64,000 nt of DNA from NCBI RefSeq assembly GCF_006546825.1, contig NZ_VICC01000006.1, forward strand, positions 372,001-436,000, read 5' to 3'. The translations under genes were made by a program, and so were the position numbers. Below, piece by piece: positions 34,387 through 42,869 of the stretch. Origin of the DNA: Actinomyces oris. GTDB taxonomy: Bacteria; Actinomycetota; Actinomycetes; Actinomycetales; Actinomycetaceae. Within the stretch, counting starts at the first letter, position 1, and each line of letters opens with the position of its first letter. Below the pieces are notes generated by a model, which was not told the origin of the DNA, did not search any database, and saw nothing but the letters and a program-made list of their open reading frames with translations.

Positions 34387-35211
34387 TCAGAGAACCTCTC
34401 GGTGGGCGGAGGGGATCAGTGCCGGGTGGGCGCCGGCGGCGACCAGCTCGGCAACGAACTGCTGGGGGTCGGTGGAGCGGATGATGGCCTCACCGACGAG
34501 GACGACATCGGCCCCGCAGCGCGCGAAGCTCATGACATCGTGCGGACCTCTGACTCCTCCGGCCGCAATCCGTACGACCTGCGTCGGCAGAACGTCAGTG
34601 ACCTGATCGAACAGGCTGCAGTCGACGGCCAGGGTGTCGGGATCGCGGGTGTCGATGGCCACGATGCAGGCCCCCGCATCGACCGCGGTCAGCGCCTCAC
34701 GGCGGGTACGGACCTCGACGACGGCGCCCATCCCCAGGGAGTGGACCCTCTCGATGAGTCCCTCGAGCACCAGGGTCTCGAGGCGGGCATCGAGCATGAG
34801 CAGATCGGCGCCGTGAGCCCGGGCCTCGTGCACCTGGTAGGGCGTGACCACCAGGTCGTTGGCGAGGACGGGAAGATCCACTGAGGCCCTGACGGCGTCC
34901 AGGTCCTTGAGGGAGCCTCGCGTAGCGCTCGGCCCGGTGACCACTGAGACGCAGGCGGCGCCGCCGGCGGCGTAGAAGCAGGCCAGCATCCCCGGATCCC
35001 CGACGCCGCTGAGATCCGCGAACGTGGCTGTGGAGCGCTTCACCTCGGCGATCACGGTGACCGCCCGGTCATCGGTGCGCAGGCTGGACAGGGCGCTGAT
35101 AGCACCGGGAACCAGGCGGGAGGCCTCTTTGAGGCGGGCCAGGGGAATCAGCGAAGCGCGGCGGTCGGCGGCCGCCTTGGCCTCTGCCACCATCGCCTCG
35201 AACGAGGTCAT
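34387..35211 (-). CDS. TrpC-like protein (indole-3-glycerol phosphate synthase family), catalytic residues lost
   Basis: 274 aa with a full beta/alpha-barrel sequence of the TrpC family: VIAEVKRS, then DLPVLANDLVVTPYQVHEAR, HGADLLML, VVEVRTRREA and GADVVLVGEAII. Several residues that are nearly invariant in active enzymes are changed: the lysine of RKDF is N118, the Asn of NxRD is D187, and Glu-Ser of ESG(V/I) is A217-G218; EVH is EVR. K58 and E166 remain. Barrel and phosphate-binding ends look intact, so this is either an inactive enzyme or a changed function. The ATG at 35211 follows GGGAGGT. trpE, trpB and trpA, which flank trpC in mycobacteria, are absent. Confidence 0.85.
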   Translation of the reverse strand: MTSFEAMVAEAKAAADRRASLIPLARLKEASRLVPGAISALSSLRTDDRAVTVIAEVKRSTATFADLSGVGDPGMLACFYAAGGAACVSVVTGPSATRGSLKDLDAVRASVDLPVLANDLVVTPYQVHEARAHGADLLMLDARLETLVLEGLIERVHSLGMGAVVEVRTRREALTAVDAGACIVAIDTRDPDTLAVDCSLFDQVTDVLPTQVVRIAAGGVRGPHDVMSFARCGADVVLVGEAIIRSTDPQQFVAELVAAGAHPALIPSAHREVL

Positions 35212-35326
35212 CGCGCACCTCCCCGATCTCACTTGCCGGCGCTCCGGAGGGGCGCCTGTTCGTATCCATCGTGACGGCCCGAGGCCGTCTGTTGCAAATC
35301 GCCAAACCGTACTGGCCGCGGAGCGG

Positions 35327-35704
35327 TCAGTTGGGTCGCTCTCCCACATGCGCTCCCAGATCACCGCCGGCCAGGAAGCAGGTGCGCTCACCGGTGTGGC
35401 AGGCGGCTCCAACCTGATCGACCTCGATCAAGAGGGCGTCGCCGTCGCAGTCCAGATGAACGGACTTGACGTACTGCGCGTGTCCGGACGTATCACCCTT
35501 GCGCCAGTACTCACGCCGGGACCGCGACCAGAAGGTCACTCGTCCCTCTTCCAGGGTGCGCCGAAGCGCCTCGTCGTCCATCCACCCCACCATGAGGACC
35601 TCACGTGAGTCGTGCTGCTGGACGACGGCGCAGACCAGGCCGTCCGCATTGCGCTTCAGGCGCGCAGAGATCTGAGAATCGAGAGTCACAACCGCATTAT
35701 GCAC
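35327..35704 (-). CDS. hisI: Phosphoribosyl-AMP cyclohydrolase
   Basis: Histidine synthesis step 3, opening the purine ring of phosphoribosyl-AMP; Zn/Mg enzyme, cytoplasmic, 125 aa. Family motifs are intact: [33 protein letters not shown] and CHTGERTCF supply the metal-binding Asp and Cys residues. Start is a GTG at 35704. It lies 115 bp upstream of the trpC-like gene. hisF is about 1.5 kb upstream, with two membrane-protein genes and a pseudogene between, an interruption of the usual hisF-hisI pair. Confidence 0.95.
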   Translation of the reverse strand: MHNAVVTLDSQISARLKRNADGLVCAVVQQHDSREVLMVGWMDDEALRRTLEEGRVTFWSRSRREYWRKGDTSGHAQYVKSVHLDCDGDALLIEVDQVGAACHTGERTCFLAGGDLGAHVGERPN

Positions 35705-35716
35705 GCCGGGTGCCGC

Positions 35717-36208
35717 TCAGCCCGGAGGGCCGAGCAGAGGGCCGAAGTAGACCCACATGCCTGGCAGATTGCGTACCACCGCGAAAACGGCCAGCGCCAC
35801 CCCGAGAAGGATGCCCTCCCTACCGGTGACGAGCGGCCGCCGCTGGCCTCGGAGCCACGCGAACAACCAGCGCGCCACCAGCGCAATGACCACCACCTCC
35901 AGCACGAGCGCAAAGGGGTTGTAACCCATGGCTGCCCCCAGGTCGCCGTGCATGAGCTCCCGGGTCGCCCGGGTGCCTCCGCATAGTGGGCACCACAGCC
36001 CGGTGGTGCGGTGAAGCGGGCAGAGGTCGGGAAGCCCCGGAGAATTGCGAGGCAGAGTCAGTGCGCGCAGCACGATGAGGCCACCGGGAAGGGAAGGCAG
36101 AACCATCAGAAGGCCCAGTCCGATCCGCCTTCCGTGTCCCGCGCGCCCACCGGGACGCTCGTGCTTCGTCGACGCAGTCGCGCAACAGTTTTCAGGCATA
36201 CAGTTCAT
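35717..36208 (-). CDS. DUF2752 membrane protein
   Basis: Small membrane protein of 163 aa with the DUF2752 signature CPLHRTTGLWCPLCGGTRA followed by LMHGDLGAAMGYNPFAL and two further hydrophobic segments. The cysteine pairs look redox- or metal-binding, but no function is established. The ATG at 36208 overlaps the stop of the upstream DUF4190 gene (ATGA), indicating coupling. Confidence 0.85.
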   Translation of the reverse strand: MNCMPENCCATASTKHERPGGRAGHGRRIGLGLLMVLPSLPGGLIVLRALTLPRNSPGLPDLCPLHRTTGLWCPLCGGTRATRELMHGDLGAAMGYNPFALVLEVVVIALVARWLFAWLRGQRRPLVTGREGILLGVALAVFAVVRNLPGMWVYFGPLLGPPG

Positions 36209-36792
36209 TGAGACAACATCACTATAAACAGCATAAGGTAGCAAGCGCCGATGACAGCGCCAATGGCGCCTGTCACCACTCCGGCTATCGACAGCCCCTT
36301 GTTCGAGGCACGCCCCTCATTGGCGGCACGCATTCCCAGGACTCCGACGACGATCGCCGATATGCCCAAGATCAGGCCGAAAGACAAGCAACTCGCAACG
36401 ATACTCGCAATACCGAGCCCGAGCGCCCACCCACCGAGGGCGTTCGCCTCATGTCGACGCGGATCGTAAGGCGCCCTCCAGTACACACCCTGACCATATG
36501 GTGGGTACGGGCCATAAGAAGGCGGCGGATAGGGATACTGCTGACTGTAGGGCTGCCCATAGGCCTGGCTGTACGGCTGCTGGCCATCCCCCGGATAAGG
36601 AACCATCTGGCCTCCCGGTGCCGCCGGGAAGCGGGGTGACTGATCGCCAAGATCGTCCGCGCTGTAGTAACCACTCTGGGTCGACGACACGGCCGACGCA
36701 GACTGGGAGACACCATCGAAGTCGGCCGGATAAGGGGTACCAGCAAATCCTTGATGATAAGGATCCGCCGGATAAGGATTCAAATCGCTCAT
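36205..36792 (-). CDS. DUF4190-domain membrane protein
   Basis: 195 aa. The first 120 residues are a Pro/Tyr/Gln/Gly-rich cytoplasmic tail (repeats of the PYSQ and YPPP type); the C-terminal 75 form the DUF4190 domain with two hydrophobic hairpins around MRAANEGRASNKGLSIAG. Function unknown. The ATG at 36792 follows GAAGGAA. A broken second copy of the same domain lies just upstream (36985-37190). Confidence 0.85.
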   Translation of the reverse strand: MSDLNPYPADPYHQGFAGTPYPADFDGVSQSASAVSSTQSGYYSADDLGDQSPRFPAAPGGQMVPYPGDGQQPYSQAYGQPYSQQYPYPPPSYGPYPPYGQGVYWRAPYDPRRHEANALGGWALGLGIASIVASCLSFGLILGISAIVVGVLGMRAANEGRASNKGLSIAGVVTGAIGAVIGACYLMLFIVMLSQ

Positions 36793-36984
36793 TATTCCTT
36801 CCCTGGTGTGAAGCGCAGCATTGAGTCTACACGAGAACACGTATCACACCCTGGGAACAACCTCATCTCAACGGGGAGAACACCCCATCGGCCCGGATGG
36901 ACATGCTCCCACAACCCTTCGCTCCGCTGCGCAGGAGCTTTGCCGGCTGTCTGCGCTGCGGGGCGAAGGCGGGAGGTGAGGACC

Positions 36985-37190
36985 TTAGGACTCGAACCCA
37001 CTCATGAGCCGCTCATTCAGACCAGTAGCATAGGAAACGATCAGCAGCACGATGGAGAGGCCCCCCCAAGGCGATACCCGCAATGGACATACCTTTGTTG
37101 GTGGCACGCCCCTCATTCGCCGCCTGCATCCCCAGAAAACCCACAACGATAGCGGGAATTCCGGCAACTCCCGCGAGAATGTTTCAGGAG
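36985..37190 (-). pseudogene. Remnant of a second DUF4190 gene, frameshifted
   Basis: The minus strand encodes AIVVGFLGMQAANEGRATNK then GMSIAGIALG, closely matching the intact DUF4190 protein, then shifts frame in a run of seven C/G bases (37061-37067) and continues as GLSIVLLIVSYATGL to a stop at 36985. An in-frame TGA precedes the conserved part and no start codon or N-terminal tail remains. It is therefore a truncated, frameshifted duplicate. Confidence 0.8.
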
Positions 37191-37203
37191 CAGAAAATAC
37201 TCG

Positions 37204-37974
37204 TCAACGCACCGGGTGGCCCGCGTCTCGCAGAGCATTCTTGGCCTCAGCGATGGTCATCACTCCGTAGTGGAACACTGAGGCTGCCAGAACGGCGTCG
37301 GCACCGTGATCGGCCGCGGTGACGAAGTCTTGTGGGCATCCCGCACCGCCGGAAGCGATGAGAGGCACTCGGACCTGTCGGCGAACAGCGTCGATCATCT
37401 CGGTGTCGAATCCTTGAGTGACCCCGTCGGCATCCATGGAGTTCAGAAGAATCTCCCCGGCGCCGAGCTCGGCTCCTCTCATCGCCCAGGCGACGGCATC
37501 GATACCGGTGGAGGTTCGTCCTCCGTGCGTGGTGACCTCGAAGCCGGAGGCCGTCGAGACGCCGGAGGGGCACCGACGCGCATCCACGGACAGGACGACC
37601 ACCTGGTTGCCGAAACGCCGCGCCACCTCCGTCAACAGCGAGGGGGCTTCGATGGCCGCGGTGTTGATACTGACTTTGTCCGCCCCCGCCTTCAGCAGCA
37701 GGTCCACGTCATCGACTGAGCGCACTCCCCCGCCGACGGTCAGCGGCACGAAGACCTGCTCGGCAGTACGGCGGACCACGTCCAACATGGTGGAACGCCC
37801 CTCATGGGAGGCCGAGACATCGAGGAAGGTGATCTCATCGGCCCCCTGAGCGCAGTAGCGGGAGGCCAGCTCCACGGGGTCTCCGGCGTCCTTGAGGCCC
37901 TGGAAGTTGACACCTTTGACGACCCGACCGTCCTTGACGTCCAGGCAGGGAATGATGCGGATGGCAACGCTCAT
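37204..37974 (-). CDS. hisF: Imidazole glycerol phosphate synthase, cyclase subunit HisF
   Basis: Histidine synthesis: with HisH converts PRFAR and glutamine-derived ammonia to imidazole glycerol phosphate and AICAR. 256 aa half-barrel repeat with catalytic aspartates in [16 protein letters not shown] (D12) and VLSVDARRC, and phosphate-binding IASGGAG. hisH is not in the window. The start overlaps the stop of the FKBP-like gene upstream (ATGA), coupling it to the Pup cluster. Confidence 0.96.
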   Translation of the reverse strand: MSVAIRIIPCLDVKDGRVVKGVNFQGLKDAGDPVELASRYCAQGADEITFLDVSASHEGRSTMLDVVRRTAEQVFVPLTVGGGVRSVDDVDLLLKAGADKVSINTAAIEAPSLLTEVARRFGNQVVVLSVDARRCPSGVSTASGFEVTTHGGRTSTGIDAVAWAMRGAELGAGEILLNSMDADGVTQGFDTEMIDAVRRQVRVPLIASGGAGCPQDFVTAADHGADAVLAASVFHYGVMTIAEAKNALRDAGHPVR

Positions 37975-39425
37975 GAATGCTCCTTGGATGTTGGGCCGGC
38001 GGAGGAGCCGGGAATGGCGCTCGACTCACTGCCCGCACGACCCCCGGACGCTCCGGAAGGCTGAGCAGGGTCCTTGGCCAGGACGTCGATCACCACGACG
38101 ACTGGTTCCTTCCCCTGCGCCTGCTCAGCGGGCAGCGAGAGGACCACCCGGGAGCCGACCGTGATGTCAACCAGGTTCTGGGAGACTCCCACCAGCGCAT
38201 TGCTCATGTCGAGCTGCTTGGGCGGCTCCTGGTGCCCGAAGGTCGATTTGTCGAGGGGTTGTCCCGAGGCCCAGCTGACCATCGTGGTACGAGCAATAAG
38301 CCGATCCTGGGAACCGATCTGGGGGCCGGTGCCCTTGATGAGAATCTCTGTGGAGGCTCGAGTCGGCGCAGGAAGTCCGGCGCTGCTGACGGTGATGGAG
38401 CCGTCCGGTCCCTCAGTCACGGTGGGGGTGCCTTCCGCCGGCTGCTTCGTCTCCCCTGTCGCAGTGGTGGGTAACAGGTCGACAACGGTGATCTTCGTCG
38501 TCCGGGAGCCGTCCTCCTCCTGGGCCGGTTCGCGCAGAACGACGCGTGCGCCTTCGCGCTGGCCGGAGACCGCCGCGTTGATGTAGTCGCCCACCTCGGG
38601 ACCGAGCAGGCCCTGCCAGAGCTTATACCCCGCCTCGTTACCCGTCGTGTTGCTCCCGTTGAGACCGGAGAACTGTGAGACCTGCAGGATCACAGGCGTC
38701 CCCGCGGAGACAGCGCGCCCCTGCCCGGTCTGGACGACGTCGGTCAGTACCGAGCTGGGGGCTGACAGAGAGGCGTCGCCGTTCAGCTCGACGGAGGGGG
38801 CCACCCCTGATCCGACCCGTCCGCTGACCGTCAGCAGCTGACTGAGGGGTGCGTTGCCATCCAACACGGTTGACTGAGCCGCGGTGCTGGTGCCCGCTCC
38901 GTTCCTTCCGGAGACGAGCTTGTTGACAGCCAGCGGCACCAGGATCATGGCAAGGACGACAACACCGATGAGGGCGACCGCCAGGGGCCCCCGCGGCATA
39001 CGCCCCAGCGGACCGCCCAGAGTACGTTGCCGCTGCGTCGGTTCGGGCTCCTGGGTCTCGGCGACCACCTCGTCCTGTCGGTACCCGGGCTCATGAGGGT
39101 GATCGCGTCGATCAGTTCGTGCGGACGGCCTGTGCGCGTTGCGACGATCATGACTGCTACCCAGCTCCTGAGGCTGTGGCAGGGTCCGTGGCTGACGCTG
39201 CGGCTGCGGTTGCAGCTCAGTGCGCGGCGCCGGTGTGCCGGTTGTGGTTCGCGTGCCGGGGGACACAGTACCGGCAGGGCGTGTCTGCACAGCAGGTTGA
39301 GACAGTGCCGGCAGGTCCTGGGTCACTGCCTCCTGCTGGGCCTGCTGAGCACGTTCGAGCGCACGGCGCTGACGCCGTGTCAGGGGCATGCCCGCTTCGG
39401 GGTCCAGAGGGGAGGTAGTACTCAT
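37971..39425 (-). CDS. Membrane-anchored protein with two degenerate FKBP-like domains
   Basis: 484 aa. Residues 1-155 are a basic, Gln/Pro/Arg-rich cytoplasmic part, followed by one membrane helix ([18 protein letters not shown], about 157-175), then two extracellular domains. Each resembles an FKBP-type prolyl isomerase in layout ([20 protein letters not shown] ... [30 protein letters not shown] ... [10 protein letters not shown]), but the usual FKBP active-site aromatic residues are largely missing. FKBP-like genes downstream of pafA are common in Actinobacteria. The ATG at 39425 follows GGAAG. Chaperone or scaffold function is inferred, not shown. Confidence 0.7.
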   Translation of the reverse strand: MSTTSPLDPEAGMPLTRRQRRALERAQQAQQEAVTQDLPALSQPAVQTRPAGTVSPGTRTTTGTPAPRTELQPQPQRQPRTLPQPQELGSSHDRRNAHRPSARTDRRDHPHEPGYRQDEVVAETQEPEPTQRQRTLGGPLGRMPRGPLAVALIGVVVLAMILVPLAVNKLVSGRNGAGTSTAAQSTVLDGNAPLSQLLTVSGRVGSGVAPSVELNGDASLSAPSSVLTDVVQTGQGRAVSAGTPVILQVSQFSGLNGSNTTGNEAGYKLWQGLLGPEVGDYINAAVSGQREGARVVLREPAQEEDGSRTTKITVVDLLPTTATGETKQPAEGTPTVTEGPDGSITVSSAGLPAPTRASTEILIKGTGPQIGSQDRLIARTTMVSWASGQPLDKSTFGHQEPPKQLDMSNALVGVSQNLVDITVGSRVVLSLPAEQAQGKEPVVVVIDVLAKDPAQPSGASGGRAGSESSAIPGSSAGPTSKEHS

Positions 39426-39472
39426 GTTGCGTCTTCCGTCTGTCGCCTGACCAGTGCCGTGAGCCTCACCGT

Positions 39473-40912
39473 TCACACCCCGTTGGGAAGGTCGGTTGCC
39501 GAGTGCTCCATGCTCTCCAGGAGTGCATCGATGCGCTCGTCTACGGCACAGAAGGGATCATTCAGCGTAACAGGTGAGCAGACGCCGTCGTCGAGCCGAA
39601 CCCGCACCCAGTCAACACTCACGTCACGGCGCAGGTCCTCGGCCCGGCCGACGACGGCGCCACGCAGGCGCGCACGCGTGGTCGCAGGTGGGGTATCCAC
39701 CGCCCGGCGGCAGGTCGCCTCGTCAACGAATCGGTGCAGGAGACCAGCGTCCTCCAGACGCTGTCGCAGTCCCTGGCCGGGAGAGACGTCGTGGTAGGCC
39801 AGGGCCAGGCGGCTCACCCGGGGATCGGTCAGATCGGTGTCGTGCCGCTGGCAGTAACGGGTCAGCAGCCGCTGCTTGACCGCCCAGTCCAGCTCCGTGT
39901 CCACGATATCGGGCTGCTGCAGGCGCAGGGCCTGGAGTCCTCGTTCCCACAGTTCCAGTGCGGCTTCGTGCAGAGCAGTGACCTCGATGTCCTGCGCAAC
40001 GTGGTCACGGAGACGCCCGAGGTGCTCGGCCTGCATCTCCAACGGCGTGATGGTCCGCCCGTCAGACCGTTCCAGGAGAACCCCTCCAGTCATGTCATGG
40101 CAGGTGTCGCGAATGGCCCTCATGGGGTCGGCCAGGGCCAGGTCGCCGAGGTCTCCCCCGTGCTCCAGGTAGTCCAGGAGCAGGTCCATGGCCGCCACTT
40201 TGAGCAGGGTGGATCCCTGAGCGATGTTGGAGTCCCCGACGATGACGTGCATGCGCCGGTAACGCTCGGCATCGGCATGCGGTTCGTCTCGGGTGTTGAT
40301 CAGCGGCCTGGCCCGGGTCGTGGCTGAGGAGACGGCGTCCCACATCTGGTCGGCCCGCTGGGAGAAGACATAGCCCCTCAGCCCGTCGGCGGCGGGCCGA
40401 GTGTCTCCGTCTGCGGTGATATGACCGGCGCCGACGAGGATCTGCCGGGTCACCAGGTGGGGTACGAGAGTGCGGGCGTCGTTCCAGAAGTCTCCACGAC
40501 GCCGCACGAGGTAGTTCTCGTGGCACCCGAAGCCGTTGCCCTCAGCGTCGCGGTTGTTCTTCAGCAGGTGGATCCGCCCGGGGACACCCGAGGCTGCCAG
40601 GCGCGCATTGGCCTGCTCGACGAGATCGGCCATGACGAGCTCACCGGCGCGGTCCTGAGCGAGCACGTCCTCGAGGCGGTCGCACTCGGCGGTGGCGAAC
40701 TCGGGGTGGGAGCCCACGTCCAGGTAGAGGCGAGCGCCCCCGCGAGTGAAGACGTTCGAGGAGCGAGAGCGCTGGACCACGGGTTCGAAGAGCTCACGAG
40801 CAGCGTGGTCGGCGTCCATGGGAGGAGGGCCGTCAGTGGTGGGGGCGCAGGTGATGCCGTACTCGGTCTCCACCCCGATGATGCGCCGCGCCAAGGGCCG
40901 TGAGCTGCTCAT
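39473..40912 (-). CDS. pafA: Pup-protein ligase PafA
   Basis: ATP-dependent ligase joining the C-terminal glutamate of Pup to lysines of target proteins; 479 aa of the glutamine-synthetase-like carboxylate-amine ligase family. Clear motifs: IIGVETEYGITC, RLYLDVGSHPEFATAEC (catalytic aspartate), LLKNNRDAEGNGFGCHENY, INTRDEPHADAERYRR and TVDTPP-like RRAVDTPPATTRARLRG. Start ATG 40912 lies 2 nt after the pup stop; a GTG at 40918 overlapping that stop is equally possible. In genomes with a proteasome, prcB and prcA usually lie between pup and pafA; here nothing does. Confidence 0.96.
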   Translation of the reverse strand: MSSSRPLARRIIGVETEYGITCAPTTDGPPPMDADHAARELFEPVVQRSRSSNVFTRGGARLYLDVGSHPEFATAECDRLEDVLAQDRAGELVMADLVEQANARLAASGVPGRIHLLKNNRDAEGNGFGCHENYLVRRRGDFWNDARTLVPHLVTRQILVGAGHITADGDTRPAADGLRGYVFSQRADQMWDAVSSATTRARPLINTRDEPHADAERYRRMHVIVGDSNIAQGSTLLKVAAMDLLLDYLEHGGDLGDLALADPMRAIRDTCHDMTGGVLLERSDGRTITPLEMQAEHLGRLRDHVAQDIEVTALHEAALELWERGLQALRLQQPDIVDTELDWAVKQRLLTRYCQRHDTDLTDPRVSRLALAYHDVSPGQGLRQRLEDAGLLHRFVDEATCRRAVDTPPATTRARLRGAVVGRAEDLRRDVSVDWVRVRLDDGVCSPVTLNDPFCAVDERIDALLESMEHSATDLPNGV

Positions 40913-40914
40913 GC

Positions 40915-41130
40915 TCACTGGCCGCCCTTCTGAACGAAGCCCTGGACGAAGGCCGCGGCATTGGTCTCGATGACCGAGTCGATCTCGTCGAGGATGCTGT
41001 CAACGTCACTGGCCTGCTCGGCCGACGCGGATGTACCGGTGCTGATGGCCTGGTCGGCGTCGGCTGCAGTGGTCTCGACGCCGGTGCGACGGACCTGCCC
41101 ATGGGACTGACTGGCGTGCTGCGGCGTCAT
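40915..41130 (-). CDS. pup: Prokaryotic ubiquitin-like protein Pup
   Basis: 71-aa intrinsically disordered modifier. The C-terminal half has the conserved ARC-binding helix (VDSILDEIDSVIETNAAAF) and ends FVQKGGQ, so it needs deamidation of the last glutamine by Dop before PafA can ligate it. The ATG at 41130 follows AAGGAGC. It lies between dop (59 bp upstream) and pafA (2 bp downstream). Confidence 0.97.
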   Translation of the reverse strand: MTPQHASQSHGQVRRTGVETTAADADQAISTGTSASAEQASDVDSILDEIDSVIETNAAAFVQGFVQKGGQ

Positions 41131-41189
41131 GTGTTGCTCCTTCATTCGTCCTGCCCAGCTGCTCACCGCTGGTGAGCGCACTGTGAGGC

Positions 41190-42869
41190 TCAGTGTCTCT
41201 CAGGATCTGCCCGGCGACCAATTTCCTCCAGGATGGTCGCCGTCTCATCAGAGCCGACGACCACGTCGTCTGGCAGGCGCAGACGCGCCAGAGCGGGGGC
41301 ACCCGGCACGTCGAGGAGCAGGCAGGTCCAGGAGGCTCCCACGACCTGCCGGTGACGGCGGATGGCGGTTCCCCGGATAGCGGCGCGCGTGCCCTCGGGG
41401 GGCGTGTCGACCGCGTTTTGGATCTCCGCGTCGGTGACCAGCCGGTGGATCCTGCCGGCGGCGTCGAGCTTGTCGACGACGGATCGTCCCGGTCGCAGGT
41501 CGGCCCACTGGATGTCGAGAGCGGCCAGACGGGGGTCGTCCCAGCCGGTTCCCGACCTGCGGCGCAGTCCCTCGCAGAGCTCGTACTTGGCAACCCACTC
41601 CACCATCTGGGCAGCAGGGCCGGATCCGTCATGGCGCCACTGCTCCAGGGCGTCGAGGACCTGCCTCCACAGAGCCAGGGCGCGATGAGCCCGGGCGTCC
41701 TCGACACGGGTGACAGCGGGGCTGACGGCATCGAGGAAGGCGCGTTGAATCGCCAGGGCGGTCAAGGCCCCGGCCTGGGTTCGCAGCTCGTGAGACAGGG
41801 TGGGGTCGTGGGAGAGGGCCCAGTGCTCCTCGACAGGATCGCCGATGATGGCCAGGTCCTTGACGCGGGCCAGAGCCTCCTTGAACCGGCCGGAGCCCTC
41901 GGTGCACGCCTGCTCCAGGAACCACAGAAGCAGGTCGGTGGTGGCGACCTTGAGGTAGATGGGAACGTCGAAGCGGTTGGCGTCACCGTTGATGACGTGA
42001 AGCCTGCGCCAGCGGGCGTTGTCGGCGTGCGGTTCGTCGCGGGTGTTGATGATGGGGCGGTTGAACGTGGTCTGCAGGCCGATCTCGGACTCGACGTAGT
42101 CGGCGCGCTGGCTGACCTGGAATCCGGGGTGCTCACTGCGCTGCCCGATCCCGACCCGGCCGGCACCGGCGATGACGGGCCTGGTGACGAGGAAGGGGGT
42201 CAGGACCGCGGCCAGCTCCTCGAAGGGCACATCGCGCCGCACGAGGTAGTTCTCGTGGGAGCCGTAGGCCGCACCCTTGCCATCCACGTTGTTCTTGTAC
42301 AGGACGATCTCCACCGGTGTCCCATCCTGATCGCCCTCGTCACCCAGGGCCGTCATGGCGCGCCGGGCGACCACCTCACCGGCGCGGTCCCAGATCAGGG
42401 CGTCGCGGGGTGTGAGGACCTCGGGTGAGGAGTACTCGGGGTGGGCATGGTCGACGTAGAAGCGGGCGCCGTTGACCAGGACCGCAGTCGTGGCCCGGGG
42501 CAGGGCTGCCTCGGCGGCACTGGGGCGAGCGCGCGACCCCCAGGGGGCCGGCGGAGGGTCTGCCGTCTCCCCCGCATCGGCCGACGGTGCATCGCCCGAG
42601 GGCGCAGGGCGGGCGGGGTCGTCGGTGAGCTGGCTGGGGTGGGCGGCGGAGCGCCGGAGCCTGCCGCCGCGCAGGTCGGCCAGGGGATCCTCTCCCTCGT
42701 AGTCCCACCGCACGGTGGGCACGCCGGAGCCTGCGCAATAGGCCTCCACCACGCGGGTGGACAGGACCACGGGGTTGGCGTAGGCGTCGCCCGGGCGCAG
42801 GACCCCGAACTCGGTCTCCAGGCCGACGGGTCGCGTCACCGGACCGGGCTGAAAGCCGACATCGTTCAT
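41190..42869 (-). CDS. dop: Deamidase/depupylase of Pup (Dop)
   Basis: Converts Pup-GGQ to Pup-GGE and also removes Pup from conjugates. 559 aa, paralogous to PafA: VGLETEFGVLRPGD at the N terminus, RFYVDHAHPEYSSPE with the catalytic aspartate, YKNNVDGKGAAYGSHENYLV and NTRDEPHADNARWRRLHV. Residues of the Dop-specific loop are extended by an Ala/Pro/Asp-rich stretch of about 50 residues (after DLRGGRLRRSA). The ATG at 42869 follows AAGGAG and overlaps the arc stop codon (ATGA). Confidence 0.96.
   Translation of the reverse strand: MNDVGFQPGPVTRPVGLETEFGVLRPGDAYANPVVLSTRVVEAYCAGSGVPTVRWDYEGEDPLADLRGGRLRRSAAHPSQLTDDPARPAPSGDAPSADAGETADPPPAPWGSRARPSAAEAALPRATTAVLVNGARFYVDHAHPEYSSPEVLTPRDALIWDRAGEVVARRAMTALGDEGDQDGTPVEIVLYKNNVDGKGAAYGSHENYLVRRDVPFEELAAVLTPFLVTRPVIAGAGRVGIGQRSEHPGFQVSQRADYVESEIGLQTTFNRPIINTRDEPHADNARWRRLHVINGDANRFDVPIYLKVATTDLLLWFLEQACTEGSGRFKEALARVKDLAIIGDPVEEHWALSHDPTLSHELRTQAGALTALAIQRAFLDAVSPAVTRVEDARAHRALALWRQVLDALEQWRHDGSGPAAQMVEWVAKYELCEGLRRRSGTGWDDPRLAALDIQWADLRPGRSVVDKLDAAGRIHRLVTDAEIQNAVDTPPEGTRAAIRGTAIRRHRQVVGASWTCLLLDVPGAPALARLRLPDDVVVGSDETATILEEIGRRADPERH

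Noticed and set aside
36985-37005. tRNA T-arm-like sequence TGGGTTCGAGTCC
   Set aside because: It is the coded end of the DUF4190 remnant; no acceptor, D or anticodon arms surround it.
40912-41130. Hidden proteasome subunit genes between pup and pafA
   Set aside because: There are only two bases between the pup stop and the pafA ATG, and no other frame here has the Thr-nucleophile beta-subunit pattern.
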